Assembly (NCBI RefSeq): GCF_963576615.1
Contig: NC_088709.1
Location: 76,676,538 to 76,740,537, forward strand
DNA from: Watersipora subatra
Lineage: Eukaryota; Bryozoa; Gymnolaemata; Cheilostomatida; Watersiporidae
Direction of reading: 5' to 3'
Length of the DNA: 64,000 bases
Part shown: positions 11,529 through 25,100 of the stretch, in pieces
How positions within the stretch are numbered: the stretch's first letter is position 1
How the letters are laid out: each line of letters opens with the position of its first letter
Notes under the pieces: generated by a model
What the model was told of the DNA's origin: nothing
The model's input: the letters and a program-made list of their open reading frames with translations, nothing else
Databases searched by the model: none
Position numbers and translations under genes: made by a program

Positions 11529-12182
11529 ATTATAAACATCTGTTTTTGTTTATTGTTCTTTTAATATAATAAAACAGTAAACATGCAGTGAAAAAGCTGC
11601 AAACGACAAGCTTCTTCATGATAAATCAGATAAATAATATTGCTGCCACTTAATGATCCCTCTTCAAAACAACTATCGATTATACTGAAATATATGATTG
11701 GTCTTGATTCTACTCAACTAGATGAGACACACCGCAAGCTTTATCGTGATACCAATATTGACATATTTTCAAACAGCAACAATATATCATTGACAACGAT
11801 TAGAAAAGCTATTCAATATGGAATTTATCTTATATGAAGCACTAAACTTGGACGCCTAAGTATAGGTAGTGTGTAATCAACGGGTGTCGCGATGTGCCGC
11901 TATCACAACGTACGCGGTACCCGCGCGTATTGTCTATCTATGTCTATTGTCTATTATCCTCGGCTTTAATTACGGTATATAAATACACTCCTATTTATTG
12001 TCTTCAATTTGTAATTCGCAGTCACAGTTTTACGCTTTTGGCGCTAAAGTTTAGACCAATAAGTTTGTTTACTTGTCACGTGATAAACTTTGCCTGCCTG
12101 AGTTCCTTCGATTTTTCTAGATAAGTCTAGCATTGTCGGCACGTCAATTATGCAAGGTTATGTTTATTGTTGATTGGATGTG

Positions 12183-12215
12183 GAAAGTTCTAGTAAAAGC
12201 TAGCCCCTTCTAGAG
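12183..12215 (+). promoter_or_regulatory. heat-shock element cluster
   Basis: GAAagTTCtaGTA at 12183-12195 is a near-perfect HSF site: three alternating nGAAn units in 5-bp register with one mismatch. A second partial site, TTCtaGAg, is at 12208-12215. The cluster sits 12-44 bp upstream of the TATA box of an HSP40 gene, which is where HSF sites are expected. A reversed CCAAT box (attgg, 12173-12177) and an E-box (cacgtg, 12077-12082) lie further upstream. Confidence 0.65.
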
Positions 12216-12226
12216 CGGAGCATAAG

Positions 12227-12234
12227 TATAAATA
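12227..12234 (+). promoter_or_regulatory. TATA box of the HSP40 gene
   Basis: TATAAATA, about 430 bp before the start codon and about 140 bp before the first splice donor. Transcription is inferred to begin near 12258-12265. Confidence 0.6.
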
Positions 12235-12259
12235 CGGTGACAATTCGAAACTCGCCAAC

Positions 12260-12365
12260 AGTTGACGAACTTGCAAAAACGCTTTATCTGTTTACAAAGA
12301 TTAAAACTGCCATATATAAAATTCGACGGTTAGTAGACTACATCTTACACGACAACAAAAACTAG
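12260..12365 (+). other. 5' untranslated first exon of the HSP40 gene (approximate start)
   Basis: The segment downstream of the TATA box ends at a strong donor (aactag/gtaagt, exon end 12365). An acceptor (tctaattccag, exon start 12636) lies 21 bases before the ATG at 12657, so the 5' UTR appears to be split by a 270-bp intron. The start is inferred from the TATA position. Confidence 0.5.
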
Positions 12366-12656
12366 GTAAGTGCGCTGGCGACATAACTTTAAATGAAACC
12401 TGTTGCTCCACATTGGGATTGGATCATGTTCAGCGGTTAATAGGTTGTCTATTCATTTATTCTTTTAAAGCTGAAAAAGGGTCAGAAGCTTCAGTGTCTA
12501 AGGCAGCTTGAAATGTCAAAAAATTTTGGTATTTGGTTGAAGAAAAGTATACTATGTTTCTAAAAACAGCTAATGTTTTAGTAATCATTGTATTCATCAT
12601 AATTGTAGAGCAAACTTCCCGATATCTAATTCCAGCAACTAAGTGAAGGTACAAAA

Positions 12657-13736
12657 ATGGGTAAAGATTATTACAAGATATTGGGAGTTGAAAGGAATGC
12701 CACTGAAAGTGATTTAAAAAAAGCGTATCGTAGGATGGCACTCAAGTATCACCCAGACAAGAATAAGTCTCCTGGCGCAGAAGAGAAGTTCAAAGACGTA
12801 GCAGAAGCATTGGAGGTATTATCAGACAAGGACAAGCGAGCTGTGTATGACAAATTTGGAGAAGAGGGCTTAAAGGCTGGTGGAGGCAGAGGCGGTAACA
12901 GTGGTAGCACTGGTAACAGTGGAGGACCACCTTCTGGTGGCCCTGGAGTATATCACTTTAGCTCAACTGCTGGAGGTCCTGGTGTAGATCCTTTTGAAAC
13001 ATTTCGTCACATGTTCGATGGAGAAGATCCATTTGCATCGTTCTTCGGTGGCAGCGCAGGTCGAGGTAGTGTCGGAGGAAGCCCCAGTGGCAGAACCATG
13101 TTTTACACAAACATTAATGGTCAGGACCATATGGATGTTGATGACGCAGGGTACGGCTTGGGAGGCGGTATGTCAGGTGGAATTCCAAGAGGTCAAAAGC
13201 AACAGGATCCTCCGGTAACCCGGGATTTACCTGTCACATTAGAGGAAGTCTATACTGGAGTAGTAAAAAAAATGAAGATAAAAAAGCAAGTGCTCTCTAG
13301 CAAACGATCTGCTGAAAAAGTCTTATCTATTGATGTGAAACCAGGATGGAAGTCCGGCACAAAAATAACATTTCCAAAGGAGGGTGATGAAAAACCAAAT
13401 ACTATACCAGCCGATGTTATATTTGTGCTAAAGGATAAGCCACACCCAAAGTTCAAGAGAGATGGTAGTGACATAATATATACAGCCAACATTTCACTGC
13501 GCGATGCTCTCTGTGGAACCACTATTACAATACCACTATTGGAAGGAGGACAAATGTCCTATTCACTAACTGATATCGTAAATCCTAACACTACTAAAAG
13601 AATAGTTGGCAAAGGTCTGCCACTGCCTAAAGAACCGAAAGCCCGAGGAGACTTGTTAATAGACTTCAACATAAAGTTTCCCGATTCCTTACAAGACGGT
13701 GCAAAACGCAGACTAAGGGAGGTACTTACCTCGTAG
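12657..13736 (+). CDS. DNAJB1: DnaJ homolog subfamily B (class B HSP40) co-chaperone
   Basis: The 359-residue cytosolic/nuclear co-chaperone delivers unfolded clients to HSP70 and stimulates its ATPase. The J-domain is residues 1-70 with the essential HPD at 32-34 and a basic helix II ([12 protein letters not shown]). A long Gly/Phe/Ser-rich linker spans about 75-180 and includes [10 protein letters not shown] and DPFASFFGG, the DIF-like motifs of DNAJB1-type proteins. The two-lobed substrate-binding C-terminal region starts near 186 ([14 protein letters not shown]) and ends with the dimerisation helix ([18 protein letters not shown]). No CxxCxGxG zinc-finger repeats occur, so it is class B, not class A. 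It is slightly longer than vertebrate DNAJB1 (about 340) because of the linker. The start has a good Kozak context (acaaaaATGG). The reading frame is uninterrupted. The upstream HSE suggests stress induction. It could equally be called the invertebrate co-orthologue of DNAJB1/4/5. Confidence 0.95.
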   Translation: MGKDYYKILGVERNATESDLKKAYRRMALKYHPDKNKSPGAEEKFKDVAEALEVLSDKDKRAVYDKFGEEGLKAGGGRGGNSGSTGNSGGPPSGGPGVYHFSSTAGGPGVDPFETFRHMFDGEDPFASFFGGSAGRGSVGGSPSGRTMFYTNINGQDHMDVDDAGYGLGGGMSGGIPRGQKQQDPPVTRDLPVTLEEVYTGVVKKMKIKKQVLSSKRSAEKVLSIDVKPGWKSGTKITFPKEGDEKPNTIPADVIFVLKDKPHPKFKRDGSDIIYTANISLRDALCGTTITIPLLEGGQMSYSLTDIVNPNTTKRIVGKGLPLPKEPKARGDLLIDFNIKFPDSLQDGAKRRLREVLTS

Positions 13737-13897
13737 CTTTTTAGAATTATGATGGTACATCAATTTTGTGTTAGTAACTTTAACTACAGCTCTCCTCATT
13801 ACAGTGGCATGTTAGCATGAGGGGCATATTATAATAATTTTTTTCACATACTATCATAACTCGTAATCGCTAGTGTGAATTTTTGAATTATTCATGG

Positions 13898-13903
13898 AAT
13901 AAA
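13898..13903 (+). promoter_or_regulatory. poly(A) signal of the HSP40 gene
   Basis: AATAAA lies 162 bases after the TAG stop, followed by a T-rich stretch (tttattttcattaattatattttt). Confidence 0.6.
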
Positions 13904-13925
13904 TTTATTTTCATTAATTATATTT

Positions 13926-15756
13926 TTCTAGAAATTTGCAGACTTGAGCTGCCTTTCTGAGATCTCCAGCTGCTTGCGCATTATGCTCTATTTATTGCTT
14001 AAATGAATGCAATGCATTGGAAATGTTCTTGTGTATTATTATGCTCAGCTCTCTAGCAATTCACCTGCATGTACATGTACATTAGTAGCAAGTAGTCAGG
14101 TCTTGCATCATCCCGGTAATATAATAAGCATTTTATTCTGCTTCATTACGCTTGCGCAGCAATCACTCTTACCTGCTGACAGATGCATTTTGTAATCAAG
14201 GTCTAATAAAGACGCATGAAGAATATGATAAAGCAGACCTATTCTTTCTAGCGCTCTAGCACTTTGTTTAATGTTGTAAGTCAGGATTCTCCTATTTAGA
14301 TATGGCTTAATACGGCTAGCCCTGGCACCAGGCAATCAACATAGTAGTACGTGTTACATTGAAGCATAGCTTGTGCACATTTTGCTGCACACATGTCGAC
14401 TAGACTGCATTCTTATGTACTGCAGCCCATTAATAGCAATAATGCTCTATAGATGTCAGAAAGGTTGTGCCCACACAAATCCCCATCATAATATTTAGCT
14501 GAAAGATATCTACATGTTGCTCTGATACTTACGCTGGCTTTTCCAGAAACTAAGACCTACTTGTAAGGCAGTTATTTTCTCAGGCCAGCTCGTAAATACA
14601 CCACTAGCAAAAATCATATCAGCGCATTCTGGCAAGTTGTATCACTCCCTTATTAAAACTTAAAACGAGTGCTGGTTACCATGACACAAAGATGTGAGAA
14701 ATGACACTAACATTGTTGAACTGCCACTAGTATTTCTGAGTATGTCATCACTTAAAGAAATGACTTCTGATCATCATCTTGATCGGAAGCAATGACTCAC
14801 TCGCAAGTGAAATTTAATCGATAGCGTTTGCCCATGTTATACTGATGGAGAAGGGTGTAATGGTTCTATGTTATGTTTGGTGAAGACAATGGTGAGTAAT
14901 TCTCACTGTCTACAAAGGTGCGCATCAATGGATCGTGGCATCAAGGATGCCATGGTTAACTAATGCCTAACTATTATGCTCCCTGTTATCTTTATTTAAA
15001 GCTGTCACCTTTATCTCAACAAAAATTCTATCACTTTTCAAAATAAAAGTATTCATGCTGCAAGTGCTACGGATGAAGGTATAGGCATTCATCAGATGTG
15101 AGAATATCAGATACTGCAAGGAAGATACTATCTATGACTCAAAGTTACAAATCAGTCTGTGCTCTGCAGTGTCAGGCTAGGTTTCTCGCTAATTGTCTGC
15201 CATGATGTGCATCCGAAGAACAATATTGTTGGTTTCATCAATTCTAGACGAAGAGTTTATAGCTAACGGAGAAGATATCATTGATGAGCACAGAGTAGAG
15301 GCGATTTGATCTACTGCATAAACTATAAGCAAGATATTCAGAGTATAGGTTACCCTTGTATTTCAAATAAGATATTCACTGCAACAAAGCAATTAGCCAT
15401 TCTATTAGCTCGTATATGCAAGAACGGTAATTATGGAAATACATGGACGAAATATGTTTGAGCAGTCATCTTAGAGCGCATAAGGACGGATAAGCTAGGA
15501 GCGCAAGCTATGGAGCACTAGTTAGTGAGAGCTCCGAAACAGTTTTAATCATAAATATCAATATGCATATCAATAAAATAAATATACAGATTAACATACT
15601 GTAAGCACAGTAGAAATCAAGTACTAAAAAACTGACAGTAAAAACATATGCGGGGAAAAACGTCCTAGCAAAGGAACCTAAACAGCATATGTATGTTCGC
15701 ATGGCTGCATTAACCGAGCGTGTCAGGTAAACGCAACTAACATTGTAGAGCTATGG
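13926..15756. other. intergenic / 3' region between convergent genes
   Basis: No exon is recognised. The HSP40 gene ends on the left and the dynein-like gene ends on the right, tail to tail. For the minus-strand gene, attaaa (15544-15549, read on the minus strand) is a possible variant poly(A) signal about 210 bases past its stop. A canonical aataaa occurs only near 14995. Confidence 0.4.
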
Positions 15757-16110
15757 CTATGTTTGAATGCTTGTAGAAATGTACACCTTCCTCTCAAGTA
15801 GAAGCTGTGAATGTGAAAGTGATTCAACAGGCAGGTTCAGATGCATAATAGCATCTTGGGGAGCATCCTCCATGACATCTGAACTGAGTACTGGGCATCT
15901 GTATCTAGGAGTCAAATCTGCTTCGAGAGGTGCTTTCACTTTTGGGAGCAGATGTAGTATGGGCATTTGGTTAGAGGAAGCAACGTCATTGACTGCGATT
16001 GTTTGAACGAGCCCTGAACTAGTATCCCACAATGCGTTGTGTACTTTGAGTCCAGTGATATAACATCCAATGGCAGGAGGGGTGCTTGGCTTGAAGCCCA
16101 TAGGCAGGAA
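15757..16110 (-). CDS. dynein-like terminal exon with stop
   Basis: 354 bases ending in TAG at 15757-15759. GCYITGLKVHNALWDTSSG, MPILHLLPKV and YRCPVLSSD match the last block of dyneins (GVYVYGLFLEGAxWD, MPVIxLxPV, YxCPVYxTxxR). The last ~40 residues are unlike the usual IxLPTxxxxxxWxxRGVALLxQL ending. Confidence 0.95.
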   Translation of the reverse strand, partial: FLPMGFKPSTPPAIGCYITGLKVHNALWDTSSGLVQTIAVNDVASSNQMPILHLLPKVKAPLEADLTPRYRCPVLSSDVMEDAPQDAIMHLNLPVESLSHSQLLLERKVYISTSIQT

Positions 16111-19100
16111 CTACAGAGAGAAATAAAAGCGTGACAAATAGGTTCCTTTATAGATCGATACAACGCTTTAAGTCTGAAAAAGGTTAGTCAAATCCGATTC
16201 GACTCAGTCAACACGACTCAGCGATGAATTTATTCTAGCTTTCAAATGTTATAAAAACTAAGTTTTTATTTCCTATAAAAACTGGAGTTTCTCCGCCTAG
16301 ACTGGGAGTGACTAAAATATACCCATATCTGAAGCAAAGTTCGAATTAAGCAAACCTTGAGCAAAAATATTTACTCTCTGCTCACATAACTTAAGATGAC
16401 TTGAAGTGTATCAAGGTTGACCTTGACCGCAAGTGTAAAAGCGTAAATATGAAATTAGCGTGTCAGCTCCTGACGGACTCTCTGACCGTAATTGTGACTG
16501 AGTGTTTCCTAAAGAAAAGGATAATATCTGACGGCTTTATAATACTTATAAAATCGTTAGATTTCATAAGTATTATAAATATTACAATATTGTCACTTGC
16601 GTCTGACTGTCAATATCGATATTGATTAGCTAGTCTGCCAGGTAATGCGATGCACAACTTTGCCAAAACAATAGTAACCTTATTATCTCAACCTCTTCCA
16701 TTTAAATCAGCTAAAAAGCAAATGGAGAACATAAAGAAGAAGCTGAACCGCTCTATACGCACCTCTGTTGTGAGTTCAAGGTCGTTCACATCGAGGTACT
16801 GACTCCTGGCATGCTGAATAAGCAGGCACTCTAAGAACAAGGATGGATGAGTGAAGGCAGAAAGATTGTAGAGGACCGGACTCGAATCCTTCTCAGTGTA
16901 TTTGATGAGCTGAGCACAGGCCAGCTCCATATCTAATTTCCACTGCATCAGTGTCTCCGCAGATCCGCGGATGATTTTTCTCCATTCAGATGGTACCTGT
17001 GCATAGATATCGATGTACAACCATTAAATTTCAGTTCACTGTCAAACCTTGACTGCGAAGTAAATCCATTTCAATGTTTGTTTCATATTTTAAAGTAGTC
17101 ATATCTTGGAGCAAAAATTCTTATAACGGTACATTGTATCTTGGAGCAAAGATTCTTATAACGGTACATTGTATCTTGGAGCAAAAATTCTTATAACGGT
17201 ACATTGTATCTTGGAGCAAAGATTCTTACATGTATAACGGTACATTGTATCTTGGAGCAAAGATTCTTATAACGGTACATTGTATCTTGGAGCAAAGATT
17301 CTTATAACGGTACATTGTATTTTGGAGCAAAGATTCTTATAACGGTACATTGTATTTAATTTAGTTCATCCTAAAGCCACAAAACAAAAGACACACATTC
17401 TAAGAAATTACTTGTGGAGCTAAAACAATTACATTATATGTAAATAAATAGAAACTAAATTTAAAAACCTACATTAATACAGTGATAACCTGTAAAAAGG
17501 TTTTCAATTATGTCAGAGACTCATGGACAGAGGCGAATGTTTGATGACGCGTAAGTTAGTTTGCTAGTAGAAAGAGTTACTAATAAGTAGCATGACCTTC
17601 CTTAACTTATGCTAAAATTGACTGAATTAATTTATATATTTTTGTCCTTTTCATGTTATAATTTTATCACATTCTTACTTCTTACCTTTATTTGCAAAAC
17701 TTTAATGTTTCTACAAACTTCAGATGTCATTATGTCATAAATTACTTCCGAGACCAAAACAAATATTTGCTTAAAGTGTGTGAAATATTTGAATAGAAAT
17801 GAGATCATAGTTTGAGGCAGTAACTGTCAAAGTGATTTCTTAGACATCTGAAGAAAGCTAAGAATGTAGAATGCTGTACAAGTAAGTGGCTGTCAACACG
17901 TGTAAGTAAGTGGCTGTCAACACGTGTAAGTAAGTGGCTTTTCACCCCAAACTTTGTGCAATTCGTCATTCCTACACTCTTGCCGTTCCAGAGGATTGCG
18001 AAAGAAATGAAAATGACTGAAGAATGCTATGTTTGTACTGACACATAGCATGAGAAACCCACCTTTCCTAGGTAAAGTTGATATATCATATCAAGGGTGT
18101 CAGTTGTACAAGAGAACTCAGTCCTTGTGATTCCATGTAGAAGCTCGGAATCTCTGAGAAGAGTCTGTATCATTGCCCTATGAGCCTCTACCTGCAGAAG
18201 TACAGTACAGTTGGTTATATGAACCAATCTTTGTAGATCATTCAACACAGCTTAATCATCTCAACTACATAGTGAAATTGAATGCTGTGAATATTTTTGT
18301 ATTTACATCAAGGGCACATTCACAGAACTATTGCTGAGAACAAACCATGTCTATGTTGGTGTGTTGTAAATAGTTCGTTGAGAAATAATGCTTGTAATAC
18401 GCTGCATAAATATGAAGAGATGTTATGCAGATAACTGTTATAAGTACTTCAGAATTGTTTGATTAACCTCAACTACAAAGCTTCAGGTTAGAACTGAGGT
18501 TTTAGCGATGTATATTATCATGCCCTTGAGCAAGCTCAGCTACTTGCTATTAGAACAAAACCAGAAAAAGTACAAACACAATTTGAATACAGACACAGAG
18601 GTAGTTTTATTAAGTTTTCTAACTATGCTAGCACCAGAGTTCAGAAACCTATTAGGATTCAGATAGTAGTAGCTGTCTAAAACTATAATACTAGCGATCT
18701 GCTAGTGATATACGTCTGCTAAAACTTGGTGTTATTATTGTACCACATGTCATTCAAATATACAGTATGTTGGTAACTCCAGATGGAAGGAGAAGGCGGA
18801 AAACAGAGCTGCATGGAAGTCAGTAAAAAAACCTAAACCATAAGACAATCACTGTCAGAACGGCTGACTGTGAGAGAGAGAGAGAGTAACTACAAAAGGA
18901 GCACTATTAAGCTCATCACAACAGAAGGACATGAATCACATGACACAATTAAAAATACCTGCTTATCGAAGAACTGCCGCACTATGTTCAGCTGACTATC
19001 AGGGCTGTTAGTAAGAGGCAAAACAGGAAGCGGAAGAGAATGTAGGACCGACTCCCAGCCACTCAGCAGCACGTCCACCTTCTCAAAGACATCTTGGTGT

Positions 19101-22100
19101 TGGTAGGGGTCACTGTGGACAGCCGGGTGCCCGCTCGCTTTGGCGAGTGACTTTAACAGTTTCCTATATTTAAAAGAAAAGATGGAGTATGCATGATGTC
19201 TTACTAAGTGTAGAGAGAAAACAGCCTCATGATAAAGAGAGCATATACTAACCTGCTTCTGATAGAACACAGATGTGTCTCAGCACTATCAGCGAGAGAT
19301 AAAGTTGAGGATTTGTCACTTATCAATGTTTGAATTCTTTCAAAGACTTCATCTTTTGAGGCATGTGAAGAGTCCACGAGTGTGGCCAGCAAAGCCTGGC
19401 TTCCTCGTTCATTAACTTCCACCTGCCAATAGAAACAAAGAAACAATAAAACTTTTTTACTAACTTTTAAGATGACTCCAATTAACAATTGTACCAGTTA
19501 ATTCGCTGCAAAAACAGCAATATGGTGTGCAAAGACTGGCAAGATCAGTAGCAGCCATGTATGCAGCAGCAAGAATTACCACAGAAAATTTTTTTTCTCT
19601 CATCCCTTAAGCCATCGCTATGTTGTTTGTTTATGGGTTGATGGGTTGGCATGTTGATCACAAGACTGAAGGACTTCTAAATTGAAAATGGTTAACTTTT
19701 TAATCAAAACTCAGAGATCCACATTTTCTCATACTCTGGTGTTCAGCCTACTGGGGTAAACATACTATATCTCACTACATCTTTTGGAAAACTCATCAGA
19801 TTTTTCTATATTTTTTAAAAATTTACTTTGGAATGATGTAATAGTAGTAGCAGTGGTAGTAGTAGTCGTAGTAGTATTATTGGTAGTAGTGGTAGTAGTA
19901 GTAGAAGTGGTGATAGTGGTAGTAGTAGTGGTGATGGTAGTGGTAGTAGTAATAGTGGTGGCAGTCGTAGTGGTGATAGTAATAGGGGTAGTAGTAGTGG
20001 TGATAGTAGTAGTAGTAGTAGTGATGGTGATGATAGTAGTGGTGGTAATAATGGTGATTAGCTATATAGTGGCAGGATTAGTAACATTAGCAGCAGCAAT
20101 GAAGCTGACCTCATGGGGCTTCAGCTCGGCACGAGTCTTTAAAACATTACGAATAACAGCCTCTACCACAGCAGCATCCTCTTCCCTCGTGCAACTTGGC
20201 TTGTACACGGACACAACAAACTCTGTATAATAAAGAGCACTTGTTTGGACATTTTGTTTCAACAAAGATTGTACAAATACAAGCATTTAAGGATAGAACA
20301 TATAGAAGGCTATCTGACACATAATAAACATATTGCTAAATCTTTCCGAGATTAATTGATATAACAAACAACTGCTAACAGAGATGAGAATGAAGTAAAC
20401 TCACCAGTGAATCTGCTGGAACCATCACATTTGCTCAAGATAGTTCTCAAGTGGGAGAGTATTAGTCTAAGATCTTTGTTGTACCAGAAGGGCGGAGCGC
20501 TGTAAGCTGCCAGAGAGTAACGCCTTCTCTGTAACAGCTGACTGTGGAGGATAGCTAGCGGCAGCTGGAGCTCAGATGCTAGGAGTCTTACCTGTTAAGT
20601 TAAATAAGGTTCGTCATCCAAAATGTAGAATGGTTACAACTAAGATAAAAGCTATGGATGTAAACAAGAGCTACCAGCCAGATCTAAGATCAACAATTGG
20701 CTGACCCAGTAATAGTAGTAGCAGTCGATAATTGATTACTAATTCCCAGCCTTTTATTGTTGCATTATGATAATGGTAAGAGTTTATCAAGCTGAAATAA
20801 AATGGATAGAAGTGATTACTAGCTGTGAGTAGCTCTCCTCTGACAACTCACCGTCAGAGCAGAATCTTCAAGGCAGGGACCTTTTTCCAAACATTGCTCA
20901 TAGGTACTTTGAAGCAACTGTCGGTAAGATCGCTGCTGTTCCAAGACATACTTAGTAGAGTTCCAGATGACAGTGAGAGGAAGGAGACGGGCACCTATGA
21001 ATACAAAGGGATCTAACTTGAAGTGAAAAGGTTTAGTGGTTACTAGCTGAGCTACAATCTAGTGGAGTGTTCCCGGTAAATAGATGATGTCTATAGGTAG
21101 TTTAATTGATGTTGGATTTTACTTCTCAGTCTACTAGTTTACTCCTCAGACTACTAGTTTACTCCTCAGACTACTAGTTTACTCTTCAGATTACTAGTTT
21201 ACTCTTCAGACTACTAGTTTATTCCTCAGACTACTAGTTTATTCCTCAGACTACAAGTTTATTTCTCAGGCTACTAGTTTACTTCTCAGGCTACTAGTTT
21301 ACTCCTCAGACTACTAGTTTAGTTCTCAGGCTACTAGTTTACTTCTCAGGCTACTATTTTACTCCTCAGATTACTAGTTTACTCCTCAGACTACTAGTTT
21401 ACTTTTCAGACTACTAGTTTACTCCTCAGACTACTAGTTTACTCCTCAGACTACTAGTTTACTTCTCAGACTACTAGTTTATTCCTCAGACTACAAGTTT
21501 ATTTCTCAGGCTACTAGTTTACTTCTCAGGCTACTAGTTTATTCCTCAGACTACAAGTTTATTTCTCAGGCTACTAGTTTACTTCTCAGGCTACTAGTTT
21601 ACTTCTCAGACTACTAGTTTATTCCTCAGACTACAAGTTTATTTCTCAGGCTACTAGTTTACTTCTCAGGCTACTAGTTTATTTCTCAGACTACTATTTT
21701 ACTCCTCAGATTACTAGTTTACTCCTCAGACTACTAGTTTACTTTTCAGACTACTAGTTTAATCTTCAGGCTACTAGTTTACTTTTCAGACTACTAGTTT
21801 ACTTATCAGACTACTAGTTTACTTCTCAGACTACTAGTTTATTTCTCAGACTACTATTTTACTCCTCAGATTACTAGTTTACTCCTCAGACTGCTAGTTT
21901 ACTTTTCAGACTACTAGTTTAATCTTCAGGCTACTAGTTTACTTTTCAGACTACTAGTTTACTTATCAGACTACTAGTTTACTTCTCAGACTACTAGTTT
22001 ATTCCTCAGACTACAAGTTTATTTCTCAGGCTACTAGTTTACTTCTCAGGCTAATAGTTTATTCCTCAGACTACAAGTTTATTTCTCAGGCTACTAGTTT

Positions 22101-25100
22101 ACTTTTCAGACAACTAGTTTACTTTTCAGACTACTAGTTTACTTATCAGACTACTAGTTTACTTCTCAGACTACTAGTTTATTCCTCAGACTACAAGTTT
22201 ATTTCTCAGGCTACTAGTTTACTTCTCAGGCTACTAGTTTATTCCTCAGACTACAAGTTTATTTCTCAGGCTACTAGTTTACTTCTCAGACTACTAGTTT
22301 ATTTCTCAGACTACTATTTTACTCCTCAGATTACTAGTTTACTCCTCAGACTACTAGTTTACTTTTCAGACTACTAGTTTAATCTTCAGGCTACTAGTTT
22401 GCTTTTCAGACTACTAGTTTACTTATCAGACTACTAGTTTACTTCTCAGACTACTAGTTTATTCCTCAGACTACAAGTTTATTTCTCAGGCTACTAGTTT
22501 ACTTCTCAGGCTACTAGTTTATTCCTCAGACTACAAGTTTATTTCTCAGGCTACTAGTTTACTTCTCAGGCTACTAGTTTACTTCTCAGACTACTAGTTT
22601 ATTCCTCAGACTACAAGTTTATTTCTCAGGCTACTAGTTTACTTCTCAGGCTACTAGTTTATTTCTCAGACTACTATTTTACTCCTCAGATTACTAGTTT
22701 ACTCCTCAGATTACTAGTTTACTTCTCAGACTACTAGTTTATTCCTCAGACTACAAGTTTATTTCTCAGGCTACTAGTTTACTTCTCAGGCTACTAGTTT
22801 ACTTCTCAGACTACTAGTTTATTCCTCAGACTACAAGTTTATTTCTCAGGCTACTAGTTTACTTCTCAGGCTACTAGTTTATTTCTCAGACTACTATTTT
22901 ACTCCTCAGATTACTAGTTTACTCCTCAGATTACTAGTTTACTTCTCAGACTACTAGTTTATTCCTCAGACTACAAGTTTATTCCTCAGACTACAAGTTT
23001 ATTTCTCAGGCTACTAGTTTACTTCTCAGGCTACTAGTTTACTTCTCAGACTACTAGTTTATTCCTCAGACTACAAGTTTATTTCTCAGACTACTAGTTT
23101 ACTCTTCAGACTACTAGTTTAATCTTCAGACTACTAGTTTACTCTTCAGACTACTAGTTTACTTCTCAGGCTACTAGTTTACTTCTCAGACTACTAGTTT
23201 ATTCCTCAGACTACAAGTTTATTTCTCAGGCTACTAGTTTACTTCTCAGGCTACTAGTTTATTCCTCAGGCTACTAGTTTATTTCTCAGGCTACTAGTTT
23301 ACTTCTCAGGCTACTAGTTTACTTCTCAGGCTACTAGTTTACTTCTCAGACTACTAGTTTATTCCTCAGACTACAAGTTTATTTCTCAGACTACTAGTTT
23401 ACTCTTCAGACTACTAGTTTAATCTTCAGACTACTAGTTTACTTCTCAGACTACTAGTTTACTTCTCAGACTACTAGTTTACTCCTCGAACTACTAGTTT
23501 AATCCTCAGACTACTAGTTTACTTCTCAGGCTACTAGTTTACTCTTCAGACTACTATTTTACTTCTCAGACTACTAGTTTACTTCTCAGACTACTAGTTT
23601 ACTTCTCAGACTACTAGTTTATTCCTCAGACTACAAGTTTATTTCTCAGGCTACTAGTTTACTTCTCAGGCTACTAGTTTATTTCTCAGACTACTATTTT
23701 ACTCCTCAGATTACTAGTTTACTCCTCAGATTACTAGTTTACTTCTCAGACTACTAGTTTATTCCTCAGACTACAAGTTTATTTCTCAGGCTACTAGTTT
23801 ACTTCTCAGGCTACTAGTTTATTCCTCAGACTACAAGTTTATTTCTCAGGCTACTAGTTTACTTCTCAGGCTACTAGTTTACTTCTCAGACTACTAGTTT
23901 ATTCCTCAGACTACAAGTTTATTTCTCAGACTACTAGTTTACTCTTCAGACTACTAGTTTAATTTTCAGACTACTAGTTTACTCTTCAGACTACTAGTTT
24001 ACTTCTCAGGCTACTAGTTTACTTCTCAGACTACTAGTTTATTCCTCAGACTACAAGTTTATTTCTCAGGCTACTAGTTTACTTTTCAGACAACTAGTTT
24101 ACTTTTCAGACTACTAGTTTACTTATCAGACTACTAGTTTACTTCTCAGACTACTAGTTTATTCCTCAGACTACAAGTTTATTTCTCAGGCTACTAGTTT
24201 ACTTCTCAGGCTACTAGTTTATTCCTCAGACTACAAGTTTATTTCTCAGGCTACTAGTTTACTTCTCAGACTACTAGTTTATTTCTCAGACTACTATTTT
24301 ACTCCTCAGATTACTAGTTTACTCCTCAGACTACTAGTTTACTTTTCAGACTACTAGTTTAATCTTCAGGCTACTAGTTTGCTTTTCAGACTACTAGTTT
24401 ACTTATCAGACTACTAGTTTACTTCTCAGACTACAAGTTTATTCCTCAGACTACAAGTTTATTTCTCAGGCTACTAGTTTACTTCTCAGGCTACTAGTTT
24501 ATTCCTCAGACTACAAGTTTATTTCTCAGGCTACTAGTTTACTTCTCAGGCTACTAGTTTACTTCTCAGACTACTAGTTTATTCCTCAGACTACAAGTTT
24601 ATTTCTCAGGCTACTAGTTTACTTCTCAGGCTACTAGTTTATTTCTCAGACTACTATTTTACTCCTCAGATTACTAGTTTACTCCTCAGATTACTAGTTT
24701 ACTTCTCAGACTACTAGTTTATTCCTCAGACTACAAGTTTATTTCTCAGGCTACTAGTTTACTTCTCAGGCTACTAGTTTACTTCTCAGACTACTAGTTT
24801 ATTCCTCAGACTACAAGTTTATTTCTCAGGCTACTAGTTTACTTCTCAGGCTACTAGTTTATTTCTCAGACTACTATTTTACTCCTCAGATTACTAGTTT
24901 ACTCCTCAGATTACTAGTTTACTTCTCAGACTACTAGTTTATTCCTCAGACTACAAGTTTATTCCTCAGACTACAAGTTTATTTCTCAGGCTACTAGTTT
25001 ACTTCTCAGGCTACTAGTTTACTTCTCAGACTACTAGTTTATTCCTCAGACTACAAGTTTATTTCTCAGACTACTAGTTTACTCTTCAGACTACTAGTTT

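Noticed and set aside
11691..11834. 47-codon plus-strand ORF (MIGLDSTQLDETHRK start)
   Set aside because: No family resemblance, no splice or start support; short enough to be chance.
12457..13522. ORFs antisense to or frame-shifted within the HSP40 gene
   Set aside because: They are shadows of the strongly supported DnaJ frame.
19784..20230. Plus-strand poly-Val ORF
   Set aside because: It reads the GTA/GTG repeat and runs antisense over the dynein-like exon 20110-20222.
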